Origin: Oscillospiraceae bacterium
GTDB lineage: Bacteria; Bacillota; Clostridia; Oscillospirales; Acutalibacteraceae
Assembly (NCBI GenBank): GCA_015066045.1
Contig: SVPD01000004.1
Location: 1-64,000 of the forward strand
Reading direction: 5' to 3'
Length of the DNA: 64,000 bases
Numbering within the stretch: the stretch's first letter is position 1; every line of letters starts with the position of its first letter. The position numbers were made by a program, and so were the translations under genes. This document shows positions 36,690 to 44,437 of the stretch, one piece after another. Below the pieces are notes generated by a model, which was not told the DNA's origin, searched no databases, and saw only the letters and a program-made list of their open reading frames with translations.

Positions 36690-37673
36690 ATGGATTTCTT
36701 ATACGGCATTTTTGGATATCTTTTTAGAATTCTTTACAGCTTTGTTGCTAATTACGGTATCGCACTCGTAATCTTCACCGTCTTTTTCCGTGTTATTCTG
36801 CTGCCCTCAAACATCAAGCAGCAGAAATCCTCGGCTAAAATGATGCGTTTACAGCCCAAGCTTAAAAGAATCAGAGAAAAGTATCAGGACTACAATCCCC
36901 AGGAAAGACAGCAGAAAATCCAGATGGAAACCAGCGAGCTTTACCAGAAGGAGGGCTATTCCTCAATGGGCGCAAGCTGCCTGCCTCTGCTTCTGCAGCT
37001 TCCTATCCTTATCGGTCTTTACGGCATAATTCAGAAGCCTCTTACCTATGTGCTTAATCTCTCTGCAGAGATTATCACTACCTTTACCGAAGCAGCTACG
37101 TCTCTCGGTCTCCAGTCCTCAGGTAACAGAGGTGCTTACTATCTCGAGCCTATCGTTATTACAAACATCGAAAAGATTCTCGAGGCAAAGCCTGAATTAC
37201 TTACAACCTATGCCGCCGAAATTGAGGCAATACGTAACTTTGATTTCCGCATTTTCGGTATCGACCTCGGTCTGATTCCCAATGATATATATAAAAGCAT
37301 GGGTATCAGCAAGGAAACAATCTTTATTCTCGCAATTCCCGTTCTTTCGGGTATCGCTTCATTACTCACGAGCTTACTTACACAGATAAGACAGAAGAAA
37401 ACCAACCCCGATATGCAGAATCAGCAGATGATGGGCTGTATGATGCTTATGATGCCTCTCTGGTCTGTATATCTCTGCTGGAACTTCCCCGTAGGTATGG
37501 GTATGTACTGGATTCTTTCCAGCCTTATCGCTTTCTTCCAGACTCTTATCATCGGTCACTTCTATGCACCGAGAAAGGTTCTGGCAAAGGTAATGGTGGA
37601 GGAAACCATCAACCGCAGAGCTTACGAAAAAATGAAGCTTACTGCTAAAGAAAAAGCAGACATAGAAGATTAA
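36690..37673 (+). CDS. yidC: Membrane protein insertase YidC/Oxa1
   Basis: A 327-residue insertase with five transmembrane helices. It has the conserved Arg in TVFFRVILLPSNIKQQKSS, a cytosolic loop with charged coiled-coil (AKMMRLQPKLKRIREKYQDYN), and a C-terminal GMGMYWILSSLIAFFQTLII segment. There is no lipoprotein signal, unlike SpoIIIJ of Bacillus. A loop of about 85 residues between TM2 and TM3 (residues 130-215) is somewhat longer than in Bacillus. GGAGG site upstream of ATG. Confidence 0.95.
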   Translation: MDFLYGIFGYLFRILYSFVANYGIALVIFTVFFRVILLPSNIKQQKSSAKMMRLQPKLKRIREKYQDYNPQERQQKIQMETSELYQKEGYSSMGASCLPLLLQLPILIGLYGIIQKPLTYVLNLSAEIITTFTEAATSLGLQSSGNRGAYYLEPIVITNIEKILEAKPELLTTYAAEIEAIRNFDFRIFGIDLGLIPNDIYKSMGISKETIFILAIPVLSGIASLLTSLLTQIRQKKTNPDMQNQQMMGCMMLMMPLWSVYLCWNFPVGMGMYWILSSLIAFFQTLIIGHFYAPRKVLAKVMVEETINRRAYEKMKLTAKEKADIED

Positions 37674-37715
37674 TCAAAAATTTTAATTCCATACAAACGG
37701 TGGTGAAAACAGAAA

Positions 37716-38693
37716 ATGAAATTTGAAGCTATCGCTACAGGTGCTACCCTGGATGAAGCCAGAGAAAACGCCGTCAGAGAGCTCAATGCTCCCGAGGGTG
37801 CAGACGTTCACACGGAAATCGTAGCTTATCCCCAGAAAAAGATTTTAGGTCTTTTCGGCGGTTCACCTGCCAAAGCAAAGGCATTTTACGAAGTTCCCGA
37901 CGCTCCCGTCAAAGCAGAGCCCGCTAAAAAAGCTGCTCCCAAGGCAGAAAAGAAGCCTGCTGCTCAGAAGACCGCTCCCGCTAAAAAGGAAGAGGCTCCC
38001 GCAGAGGAAAAAAAGGCCGTCGAGACTGTTAAAACAGCTATAAACACAGATGAAAGCGAAAGCCTTAAGTCTGCAGCAGCATATCTCAGAGAAATTCTGT
38101 CAGGTATGGGCGTAGGCGAGGTTAAAATCGAGGCCTTCCGCACACAGGATAATGAGGTTATCTTAGAGCTCGACTGCGGTGAGGATTACGGTATCGTAAT
38201 CGGCAGAAGAGGCGAAACTCTCGACTCTATCCAGTATCTTACACGTCTTGTCGCTAACAAGACAAAGAAGGACGGAGAATACTCGAGAATTTCCATCAAC
38301 GTAGGCAATTACCGTGAAAAGAGAAACAATGCTCTTCGTGAGCTTGCAAGGAAAAATTCCGAAAAGGTACTCAAATACGGCAGAAACGTTACTTTCGAGC
38401 CGATGAATCCCTATGAAAGAAGAATTATTCACACTGCAGTTCAGGAAATAGAGGGTGTTTCCTCTCACTCGGTAGGTTCCGACTCCGGCAGAAGAGTGGT
38501 TATCACTCTGGCTGAGGGTGTAAAGCCCACTCATCCCTCAAAGGGTGGCTACGGCAGAGGCCGTGGCGGCAGAGGCGGCTATGGCAGAGGCGGCAGAGGC
38601 AGAAGTAATTCCGCTCCCGCAGAGGCTCCCGCCAGAGCACCCAGAACAGATGCAGGTGCTGAAAAGGTTTCTCTTTACGGAAAAATCAACTGA
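37716..38693 (+). CDS. khpB: KhpB (Jag) RNA-binding protein with RGG-rich tail
   Basis: 325 residues: Jag-N domain (1-60, with KKILGLFGG), an Ala/Lys/Pro/Glu-rich linker (65-110), a KH domain with VIGRRGETLDSIQYLTR and an R3H domain with MNPYERRIIHTAVQEI. It is an RNA chaperone that works with KhpA in cell division and elongation in streptococci. The C-terminal 50 residues (GGYGRGRGGRGGYGRGGRGR...) form an RGG-type, RNA-binding-like tail not present in the Bacillus or streptococcal proteins that I know. Followed by a strong terminator. Confidence 0.93.
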   Translation: MKFEAIATGATLDEARENAVRELNAPEGADVHTEIVAYPQKKILGLFGGSPAKAKAFYEVPDAPVKAEPAKKAAPKAEKKPAAQKTAPAKKEEAPAEEKKAVETVKTAINTDESESLKSAAAYLREILSGMGVGEVKIEAFRTQDNEVILELDCGEDYGIVIGRRGETLDSIQYLTRLVANKTKKDGEYSRISINVGNYREKRNNALRELARKNSEKVLKYGRNVTFEPMNPYERRIIHTAVQEIEGVSSHSVGSDSGRRVVITLAEGVKPTHPSKGGYGRGRGGRGGYGRGGRGRSNSAPAEAPARAPRTDAGAEKVSLYGKIN

Positions 38694-38705
38694 TAAACCA
38701 AAATT

Positions 38706-38731
38706 ACAGTCGGAGAAATCCGACTGTTTTT
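38706..38731 (+). terminator. Terminator of the rpmH-khpB operon
   Basis: A perfect 9-bp stem ACAGTCGGA (38706-38714) / TCCGACTGT (38719-38727) with GAAA loop and a TTTTTC tail. Confidence 0.93.
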
Positions 38732-38748
38732 CTTTAATTTTAAAAACA

Positions 38749-38801
38749 AAAAACAGATGTGGCTAAAGTTTCTTCCGACTTTAAAATACACATCTGTTTT
38801 T
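38749..38801. terminator. Second, long hairpin after khpB
   Basis: AAAAACAGATGTG (38749-38761) pairs perfectly with CACATCTGTTTTT (38789-38801); an inner AAAGT/ACTTT stem lies inside the loop. It is a second bidirectional terminator or insulator. Confidence 0.7.
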
Positions 38802-38909
38802 ATGTTATATGGAATAATATGGTGTTACATATAAAGTATTAGATTTTGGTCTGCGCTTAGTGCGACATCCTCGGTTTTTTAATATTTAAAAATTTTTTCC
38901 CGAAAACTG

Positions 38910-38940
38910 TTGACACTTACCTTGGGTAATAATATATGAT
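38910..38940 (+). promoter_or_regulatory. MerR-type promoter with operator in the spacer
   Basis: TTGACA (38910-38915) and TATGAT (38935-38940) are separated by 19 bp, the over-long spacing typical of MerR-activated promoters. The palindrome TTACC-TTG-GGTAA (38917-38929) lies inside the spacer. Start codon of the MerR gene is 33 bp downstream, so autoregulation is likely. Confidence 0.75.
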
Positions 38941-38972
38941 AAGGGTGAAAACAAGAAAAAGGAGACGGTTTT

Positions 38973-40187
38973 ATGAAAATTAAAGAGGTTTCTGAAAAAA
39001 CCAACCTTACCGAACGGGCCATAAGGCTTTACATAGAAAACGGACTGATAGCTCCTTCCGTAAACGAATCCTATTCCGGCAGACGGAACATAGACTTTTC
39101 TTCTGAGGATGTGGAAAGTCTGAAAAGCATTTCTGTTTTAAGAAAGGCAGAGTTTTCCATAAGCGAGATAAAGCTTCTGCAGTCTCAGCCCGAAAAAAGC
39201 AAAGAGGTGCTTCGTGATTTTATCGACAGAACAAATAAAAGAATACAGGCAGACACGGAGACGGTCACTTGTCTGATGCCCTTGCTTTCAGAAGAGGAGT
39301 TATCCTTAGAACAGATAATCGACTGTCTGGATAGCCCCGTTATGACAGAAAAGGCTCTACCGTCAGAGGACAGTGAATTTTCGCCTCTGCAGAAATTTAT
39401 AAGAAAGCTCTTTCTTTCAGTGGGAATAGTCGGTCTCCTTTTCAATCTTGCCTGCTGCGTACCGATTTTTTGGGTTGAAATAAGAGATATAAGGGACTAC
39501 CTTTTTCCGCAGTATGACCTGACAGGAATCTTTTATCTTGGCATTGTACTGTCGGCGGTGCTTCTTTCCACGCTGATTATTTTCCTTAACAGAAAAAATA
39601 TCGTCACCTCAAAGAAAAGGCAAAGAATAAGAGGAGCTTTTTCGGTTCTGATGATTTGTGTCTGTGTCTGGTGCTCCTTTATGTCATACGCTTTGGCTTT
39701 TCTGGCAGGCACCTCCTTCGCCGAAAGCTTTGTGATTTCGCAGACCGCCGACACGGAAAACTATCTCTCCTTCGATGACATAGGTGCTCGGAAAACACTG
39801 CCGGAATTTTTACCCGAGAAGCTTCCGGATGTGAAGGGAATAAAATACGAATATTTCTATAAGCAGTACGGTGAAAATCCCGAGCCGCCCCGTACGGAGG
39901 TTTTTCTCGAGCTTCCTTTAGATGAAGAAGCCTTCAGTGAAGCCGTAGAAAAATACAGAGCCTTCCGTCCCTCAGACAGTGCAGGTGAGCCGCAGGAGGA
40001 AAAAAAGGGTGAATGGACGGTGGTTTACTACCGTCAGGAGGATGAAAAGGCACCCACCTGCTACACACCGGTTTTCGCCTTTAACGAAAAGGAAAACAGG
40101 GTGAGATTTATCTGCGAATATAATGCGGGAATAAGCTTTCGCGGCTCTGCAGGCAGAGAAGCGATGACAAGGGATTACAAATGGTAA
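38973..40187 (+). CDS. MerR-family regulator fused to a membrane domain
   Basis: 404 residues. Residues 1-70 are a MerR winged helix: MKIKEVSEKTNLTERAIRLYIENGLI and GRRNIDFSSEDVESLKSI. A short coiled coil (75-130) leads to three to four transmembrane helices (about 152-175, 195-212, 226-255) and a C-terminal extracytosolic domain of about 140 residues without recognised motif. No effector-binding Cys cluster of the metal-sensing MerR type is visible. The membrane sensor would signal to the DNA-binding domain directly. Its promoter has the 19-bp MerR spacing. Confidence 0.82.
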   Translation: MKIKEVSEKTNLTERAIRLYIENGLIAPSVNESYSGRRNIDFSSEDVESLKSISVLRKAEFSISEIKLLQSQPEKSKEVLRDFIDRTNKRIQADTETVTCLMPLLSEEELSLEQIIDCLDSPVMTEKALPSEDSEFSPLQKFIRKLFLSVGIVGLLFNLACCVPIFWVEIRDIRDYLFPQYDLTGIFYLGIVLSAVLLSTLIIFLNRKNIVTSKKRQRIRGAFSVLMICVCVWCSFMSYALAFLAGTSFAESFVISQTADTENYLSFDDIGARKTLPEFLPEKLPDVKGIKYEYFYKQYGENPEPPRTEVFLELPLDEEAFSEAVEKYRAFRPSDSAGEPQEEKKGEWTVVYYRQEDEKAPTCYTPVFAFNEKENRVRFICEYNAGISFRGSAGREAMTRDYKW

Positions 40188-40212
40188 AAGAGCTGCATAA
40201 GCAGGGACGGAA

Positions 40213-40254
40213 AAAGGGCTTCCGAGGATTCGTTAAAATCCGTAGAAGCCCTTT
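40213..40254 (+). terminator. Terminator of the MerR-membrane gene
   Basis: AAAGGGCTTC (40213-40222) pairs with GAAGCCCTTT (40245-40254), with an inner GGATT/AATCC stem; T-run weak. Confidence 0.6.
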
Positions 40255-40292
40255 GAAGCATTTAAAAACGGAAAATTTTTTCGCTCCTTTTA

Positions 40293-40724
40293 TCAAAGAT
40301 AATTTTTAAGCTCCTCGATAAGATGCTCCTCTTCCTTTATGATTTTTTTGGCTAAGGCCTGCGATTTTTCGTCGGCACCCTTGTATTCGTTGACATAACC
40401 GCAGAGCTGCTTTATTCCCATATTACACCCGTCGAGCATAAGATCGGCTATTGTCTTATCCTCGTTATGCTCGAGCATTTTAATGTTTGTCTTCATCCAT
40501 GACATAGCCTTGGCCATAAGCGGAGGATCCTTCGTTTCGGCACCGATTTCCTTTATATATTCCCCTATTTCTACCTGAAGCTGCTGATGGGTTTTAAGGC
40601 TTTTGGTAAGAACGGAAAGCAGGTCGGGATTTTTGACCTTGTCCAGCATCTCGGTAATGGAGTTTACTGCAGTCTTGGCACCGGAATCGCACTCCCTTAA
40701 AAGCTTTACTGTATCTGTCTGCAT
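40293..40724 (-). CDS. Ferritin-like four-helix protein of unknown function
   Basis: 143 residues, almost wholly helical, with amphipathic helices and Glu/His patterns (KTHQQLQVEIGEY, NIKMLEHNEDK, KIIKEEEHLIEELKNYL) suggestive of a ferritin-like bundle, similar to DUF2383-type proteins; this assignment is tentative. It is alone on its transcript. Its ribosome-binding site (AAAGGGG) is part of a 14-bp hairpin stem (40731-40772). Confidence 0.65.
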   Translation of the reverse strand: MQTDTVKLLRECDSGAKTAVNSITEMLDKVKNPDLLSVLTKSLKTHQQLQVEIGEYIKEIGAETKDPPLMAKAMSWMKTNIKMLEHNEDKTIADLMLDGCNMGIKQLCGYVNEYKGADEKSQALAKKIIKEEEHLIEELKNYL

Positions 40725-40730
40725 AAAAAT

Positions 40731-40772
40731 ATCCCCTTTGTTACTTTTTATTTATTGTGTAACAAAAGGGAT
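40731..40772 (-). terminator. Hairpin between queH and the four-helix gene, covering its ribosome-binding site
   Basis: ATCCCCTTTGTTAC (40731-40744) pairs with GTAACAAAAGGGAT (40759-40772) at 13 of 14 positions plus a G-U. On the minus strand it follows queH and is followed by ATTTTT directly before the next ATG, so it may be the queH terminator and also mask the ribosome-binding site. Confidence 0.6.
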
Positions 40773-40776
40773 TTTT

Positions 40777-41382
40777 TTATTCATTTTTTAATGAAAAGAC
40801 ACATCCGCAGTAGTTCTGACGGTAAAGCTTATGCTCTCCCGAAAGCTCGATGGAGCGCTTGAAGCCGTTTTTCTTTTTGAAATCCGAGGGCAGATGTCTT
40901 ATACCCAGCTCCTTTTCTATCTCCTGACCTATTTCGTTTATTTTTTCTGCGTTTTTCAGGGGACTTATGGAAAGAGTGGTGGTGAAATAATCGAAATTCA
41001 TTTCCTTTCCTTTGAGAGCAGTTTCGTAAAGCCTCTGTCTGTAGCAGATGAAGCATCTTTCCCCTGCTTCCCTTTCCTTTTCGTAGCCTCTTACCGCCGC
41101 ATAAAACTTGTCGGGCTCGTTTCTGCCCTCTATGAAGTCCACGGGATATTTAAAGGTCATTTCACTGATAAGACGTCTGACCTCATTTACTCTGTGGGTG
41201 TATTCCTCGGCAGGATGGATGTTAGGATTATAATAAAAAACGGTGATTTTGAAATACTGTGAAAGATATTCCAGACAGTAGCTGCTGCAGGGTGCGCAGC
41301 ACACATGGAGCATAAGAGTGGGCACGATACCCTTTTTCTCGTTTTCTTCTATAATTTTTTCCAGTTCCTTCTGATAGTTCAC
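40777..41382 (-). CDS. queH: Epoxyqueuosine reductase QueH
   Basis: Final step of queuosine synthesis in tRNA, an alternative to QueG. The 201-residue protein has the four conserved Cys pairs of the DUF208 family: HVCCAPCSSYC, ERCFICYRQRL and NYCGCVFS, which hold a [4Fe-4S] cluster plus another iron. The start is GTG at 41382 with AGGAGG 10 nt upstream; the open frame runs far upstream without a site. No other queuosine genes are near, so the cell may salvage queuine or precursors. Confidence 0.92.
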   Translation of the reverse strand: MNYQKELEKIIEENEKKGIVPTLMLHVCCAPCSSYCLEYLSQYFKITVFYYNPNIHPAEEYTHRVNEVRRLISEMTFKYPVDFIEGRNEPDKFYAAVRGYEKEREAGERCFICYRQRLYETALKGKEMNFDYFTTTLSISPLKNAEKINEIGQEIEKELGIRHLPSDFKKKNGFKRSIELSGEHKLYRQNYCGCVFSLKNE

Positions 41383-41496
41383 CGTAGCCTCACCTCCTGA
41401 TAAACGATAACATTTTTTGTTATTAAATTCAAGGCATAAAACATAATAAACATACAAAACTAAAACTGTAAATATTTTTAGTGAGAGGTAATTAAT

Positions 41497-41760
41497 ATGA
41501 TTAAAGGTGTTAACCGACAGGTAGTGGAGGTAAACGAGACCGACTGCGATTATTTCGAAAGAATACTCTTTTTCGTAAAGCCCGAGTATGCCGGCATCAG
41601 CGAGGGAAAGATAAGAGAAAGAGCGGGCATAATAGCCGGCAGAACAGACAAGGCACCGCCCACCAAAATAAAGGGAGATAAAACCGCAGCAGCTCTGAAG
41701 ATAGTGCTTTCGGTTCTCGGAGGACTGGTAGCCGGACTGATTATTTCGAGGCTTCTGTGA
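41497..41760 (+). CDS. Small C-terminally anchored protein of unknown function
   Basis: 87 residues with a soluble N-terminal part (MIKGVNRQVVEVNETDCDYFERILFFVKPEY) and a transmembrane helix at residues 68-85 ending in ISRLL, so it is probably a tail-anchored membrane protein. Similar small proteins starting MIKGVNRQV are familiar to me from Clostridia but have no named function. GAGAGG site before ATG. Confidence 0.7.
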   Translation: MIKGVNRQVVEVNETDCDYFERILFFVKPEYAGISEGKIRERAGIIAGRTDKAPPTKIKGDKTAAALKIVLSVLGGLVAGLIISRLL

Positions 41761-41776
41761 CATAAGGCAGCTTTCA

Positions 41777-41804
41777 GGCGGTCAGAGAATTTGGCCGCCC
41801 TTTT
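41777..41804 (+). terminator. Terminator after the small anchored protein
   Basis: GGCGGTC (41777-41783) pairs with GGCCGCC (41793-41799) with one mismatch, followed by CTTTTC. Confidence 0.5.
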
Positions 41805-41853
41805 CAGCGGGCTGCAGGTACATAAAGAAACACTGCTTACGGGATAATGCCAC

Positions 41854-43428
41854 TTATGGGAAGCTTTTGGCTATCTTTTTCAGCATAGCCGCTATTTCGA
41901 TTTTCTGAGGACACATCTTTTCGCATTTTTTACATCTGATGCAGTCGGCGGGACTGCTTTCTGCGGTAAGTGCGGCATATTCCTCAGCGGAGGCTTCGTC
42001 ACCGTTTATCTTTTTATTATAAAGGGCGAGAAGCTCGGGGATGGCGATTTTTTCGGGACATTCCTCAGCGCAGTAGCGGCAGGCGGTACAGGGAACGGTT
42101 TCCTTGTTTGCTATGATGCTGCCTGCCCTCAGACAAAGAGCCTTTTCCTGCTCAGTGAGCGGAGTGAAATCCTTCATATAGCTCATATTATCCTTAAGCT
42201 GAGCCATATCGGACATACCGCTTAAAACCATAAACACTCCCTCGAGACCGGCCGCAAAGCGGATGGCCCACGATGCCACGGAAAGAGAGCGGTCCTTTTC
42301 GGCGAACATATTTTTTACTATAGCGGGCACATTTGCCAAGGCACCGCCTCTGACAGGCTCCATAACGATGACGGGAGTGCCGTGTCTGCGGGCAGTTTCA
42401 TAGCAGAGACGGGACTGAACCTTTTCGTTTTCCCAGTCGAGATAATTTATCTGAAGCTGAACGAATTCCATTTCGGGGTGCTTGGTGAGAATTTCGTCCA
42501 GAACATCGGCCGTATCGTGGAAGGAGAAGCCCAGAACTCTGATTTCGCCCTCTTTTTTTCTTTCGGCAAGATATTCAAAAACGCCGTATTTTTCAGCTGA
42601 TTTGAAATTCTTTTTATCAAGACAGTGAAGAAGGTAGTAGTCGAAATAATCCACACCGCATTTTTCCTTCTGGTCGAGGAAGATTTTTTCCTTATCCTCT
42701 GCACATTTCATCATACCCACGGGAAGCTTATCGGCTAAAAGGAAGCTTTCTCTCGGGTGTCTTTTAACGAGAGCCTCCTTTACGAAGCATTCGCTTTTAC
42801 CCTTATGGTACATATATGCCGTGTCGAAATAGTTGAAGCCTTCACTGAGGTAGGCGTCAACCATTTTCTTTACCTGTTCAATATCTACGGCAGAGTCATC
42901 CTTTTTATCTGTAAGAGGTAATCTCATACATCCGAAGCCTAATTTTTTCATATCACTGTCTCCTTTTGTCTTTTTTATAATGGGTACATTTACGCTTTTG
43001 CCCTTTGACGGTTTGTAATTTACCGTGTCTTTAATTACGGAATATGCCTTTTCGCAGTCAATTATGCTTTCCGTTGCCTTTTCTACGGGACACATACCGT
43101 CTCCCTTTCTGTTTATAATGAAGGGAACGACGGTGTCACAGGAGTAAGGAACAGAGTAAAGGTCGAATATTTCCTTCGCTTTTTCGCTCATAACTATGCC
43201 GTGAACCTCTCTGATTTTCATTTTAGCATAAAGAAGTGCGGCACCCCTGCCTATAACCTTGTCAGCGGCAGAAAAGTCACTAAGTCTGTATTCCCCTTTC
43301 TCGATAAGCTCGATGAGGGTATAGACACCTCTCACATCTGAGGTGAAAACCGTGTCGCCGTCTGTCATAGCCAGTCTGATGTTATCTGCTTTGAGCATAG
43401 CTATGGCTTTTTTCAGATTTTCTGTCAT
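41854..43428 (-). CDS. DUF1893 - aldo/keto reductase - ferredoxin fusion protein
   Basis: A 524-residue frame. Residues 1-140 are a DUF1893 domain (MLKADNIRLAMTDGDTVFTSDVRGVYTLIEL; VIGRGAALLYAKM), a putative cytidine-deaminase-like fold. From residue 160 an aldo/keto reductase of the ferredoxin-associated type starts MKKLGFGCMRLPLTDK, with catalytic FDTAYMYHKG (Asp, Tyr), and ends in a dicluster region (CTACRYCAEECP and CIRCKKCEKMCP). The junction is in frame with no stop, yet an AAAAGGAGA site precedes the internal ATG at 42951, so a separate 365-residue AKR may also be made. Upstream neighbours are unrelated. Confidence 0.85.
   Translation of the reverse strand: MTENLKKAIAMLKADNIRLAMTDGDTVFTSDVRGVYTLIELIEKGEYRLSDFSAADKVIGRGAALLYAKMKIREVHGIVMSEKAKEIFDLYSVPYSCDTVVPFIINRKGDGMCPVEKATESIIDCEKAYSVIKDTVNYKPSKGKSVNVPIIKKTKGDSDMKKLGFGCMRLPLTDKKDDSAVDIEQVKKMVDAYLSEGFNYFDTAYMYHKGKSECFVKEALVKRHPRESFLLADKLPVGMMKCAEDKEKIFLDQKEKCGVDYFDYYLLHCLDKKNFKSAEKYGVFEYLAERKKEGEIRVLGFSFHDTADVLDEILTKHPEMEFVQLQINYLDWENEKVQSRLCYETARRHGTPVIVMEPVRGGALANVPAIVKNMFAEKDRSLSVASWAIRFAAGLEGVFMVLSGMSDMAQLKDNMSYMKDFTPLTEQEKALCLRAGSIIANKETVPCTACRYCAEECPEKIAIPELLALYNKKINGDEASAEEYAALTAESSPADCIRCKKCEKMCPQKIEIAAMLKKIAKSFP
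42959..42967 (-). promoter_or_regulatory. Internal ribosome-binding site before the AKR domain
   Basis: On the minus strand AAAAGGAGA (42967-42959) lies 7 nt before the in-frame ATG at 42951, inside the fused reading frame. Confidence 0.7.
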
Positions 43429-43443
43429 TTTATCACCTTTAAA

Positions 43444-43474
43444 AACTCCCTCACCGATTTAAAGTGAGAGAGTT
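43444..43474 (-). terminator. Terminator after the tandem metallophosphoesterases
   Basis: AACTCCCTCAC (43444-43454) pairs with GTGAGAGAGTT (43464-43474) with one mismatch; TTTTT follows on the minus strand. Confidence 0.75.
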
Positions 43475-43480
43475 CGCAAT

Positions 43481-44425
43481 TTATTTAAGAGTGAAGGTCA
43501 TCGTGCAGCCTTCGAGGTTATAGCCTTTTACAAAATCTCTTACAGTGAAAATGATTTCACCTTCATAAACCTCTGCATAAGTCCCGAGTCCCATCTGTCT
43601 GAATTCTCCCACCTCATTGGCTCTGCCGAAGGCAGGAAGATTAAGTGAGTACACTCCGTTTTCTTCATTCAGCACCTCCAGACTCTTTTCACTTACGCCG
43701 TCGTGAAGATGCCCCGTAAGGAAAAATACATTGGTGTGTTTTTCGAGAATTTCTCTCACCTGAGTTGACTGCTCACCCAGGTCACCGTTACCGACTACCG
43801 TGTTAGGTACGCCGTGAGTATATGAGAGAGGCTGATGGCAGATAACGAAGGCCGGCTTTCCTCCCTGTGTGGCTGAAGCAAGCTCAGTATCGAGAAAGCT
43901 GAGCTGTTCATCTGAAATGTAGGCATCATCCATACGGGCCGTTTCGGTGCCGAGCACGATAAAGGTGTATCCGTTTACTGTGTAAGAGTAATAGGGTTTA
44001 TCTGTGGAAACACCGATGTATTCCTCGACCTTTCCCATAATCATTTCGAGATTGCTTTCATAGTTGAAACGAAGATCGTGATTACCTGAGGCAATAACGA
44101 TGTTTTTAATCGGTGACTTATCCATTATTTCCCAGTAAATGTCATAAGAGGGAGCGTCAGTGTTTTCCGTAAGGTCACCTGCGATAACGAAGGCATCGAA
44201 GTTTATACCGGAATTCACGATATCCTCGAAGCTGTTTTCGTGATAAACCTGATGATAGCCGGAGGGCATAATCTGAGGATCGGCATAAGCTACGAAGGAC
44301 ATTTTCACACTCTCGGGTTCACGGAAGGTTATGGGATCTGCCGTGGAGGGTGCAGGTGTAAAAAGTGAGTATATAATGAAAAGAAAGCTGTTAATTAATC
44401 TGAATAAACGTGTCGCTAAAAACAT
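43481..44425 (-). CDS. Calcineurin-like metallophosphoesterase (exported or membrane-anchored), second copy
   Basis: 314 residues. A hydrophobic N-terminal segment (about 8-24) serves as signal or anchor. The metal motifs are YADPQIM, AGDLTEN, ASGNHDLR (GNHD), ICHQPLS and LTGHLHDG, the full set for a binuclear metallophosphoesterase. Note the first motif is DPQ rather than DxH. It is 12 bp downstream of a paralogue and ends in a terminator. Substrate unknown; could be an exported phosphodiesterase. Confidence 0.85.
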   Translation of the reverse strand: MFLATRLFRLINSFLFIIYSLFTPAPSTADPITFREPESVKMSFVAYADPQIMPSGYHQVYHENSFEDIVNSGINFDAFVIAGDLTENTDAPSYDIYWEIMDKSPIKNIVIASGNHDLRFNYESNLEMIMGKVEEYIGVSTDKPYYSYTVNGYTFIVLGTETARMDDAYISDEQLSFLDTELASATQGGKPAFVICHQPLSYTHGVPNTVVGNGDLGEQSTQVREILEKHTNVFFLTGHLHDGVSEKSLEVLNEENGVYSLNLPAFGRANEVGEFRQMGLGTYAEVYEGEIIFTVRDFVKGYNLEGCTMTFTLK

Positions 44426-44437
44426 AGGACTCTCCTT

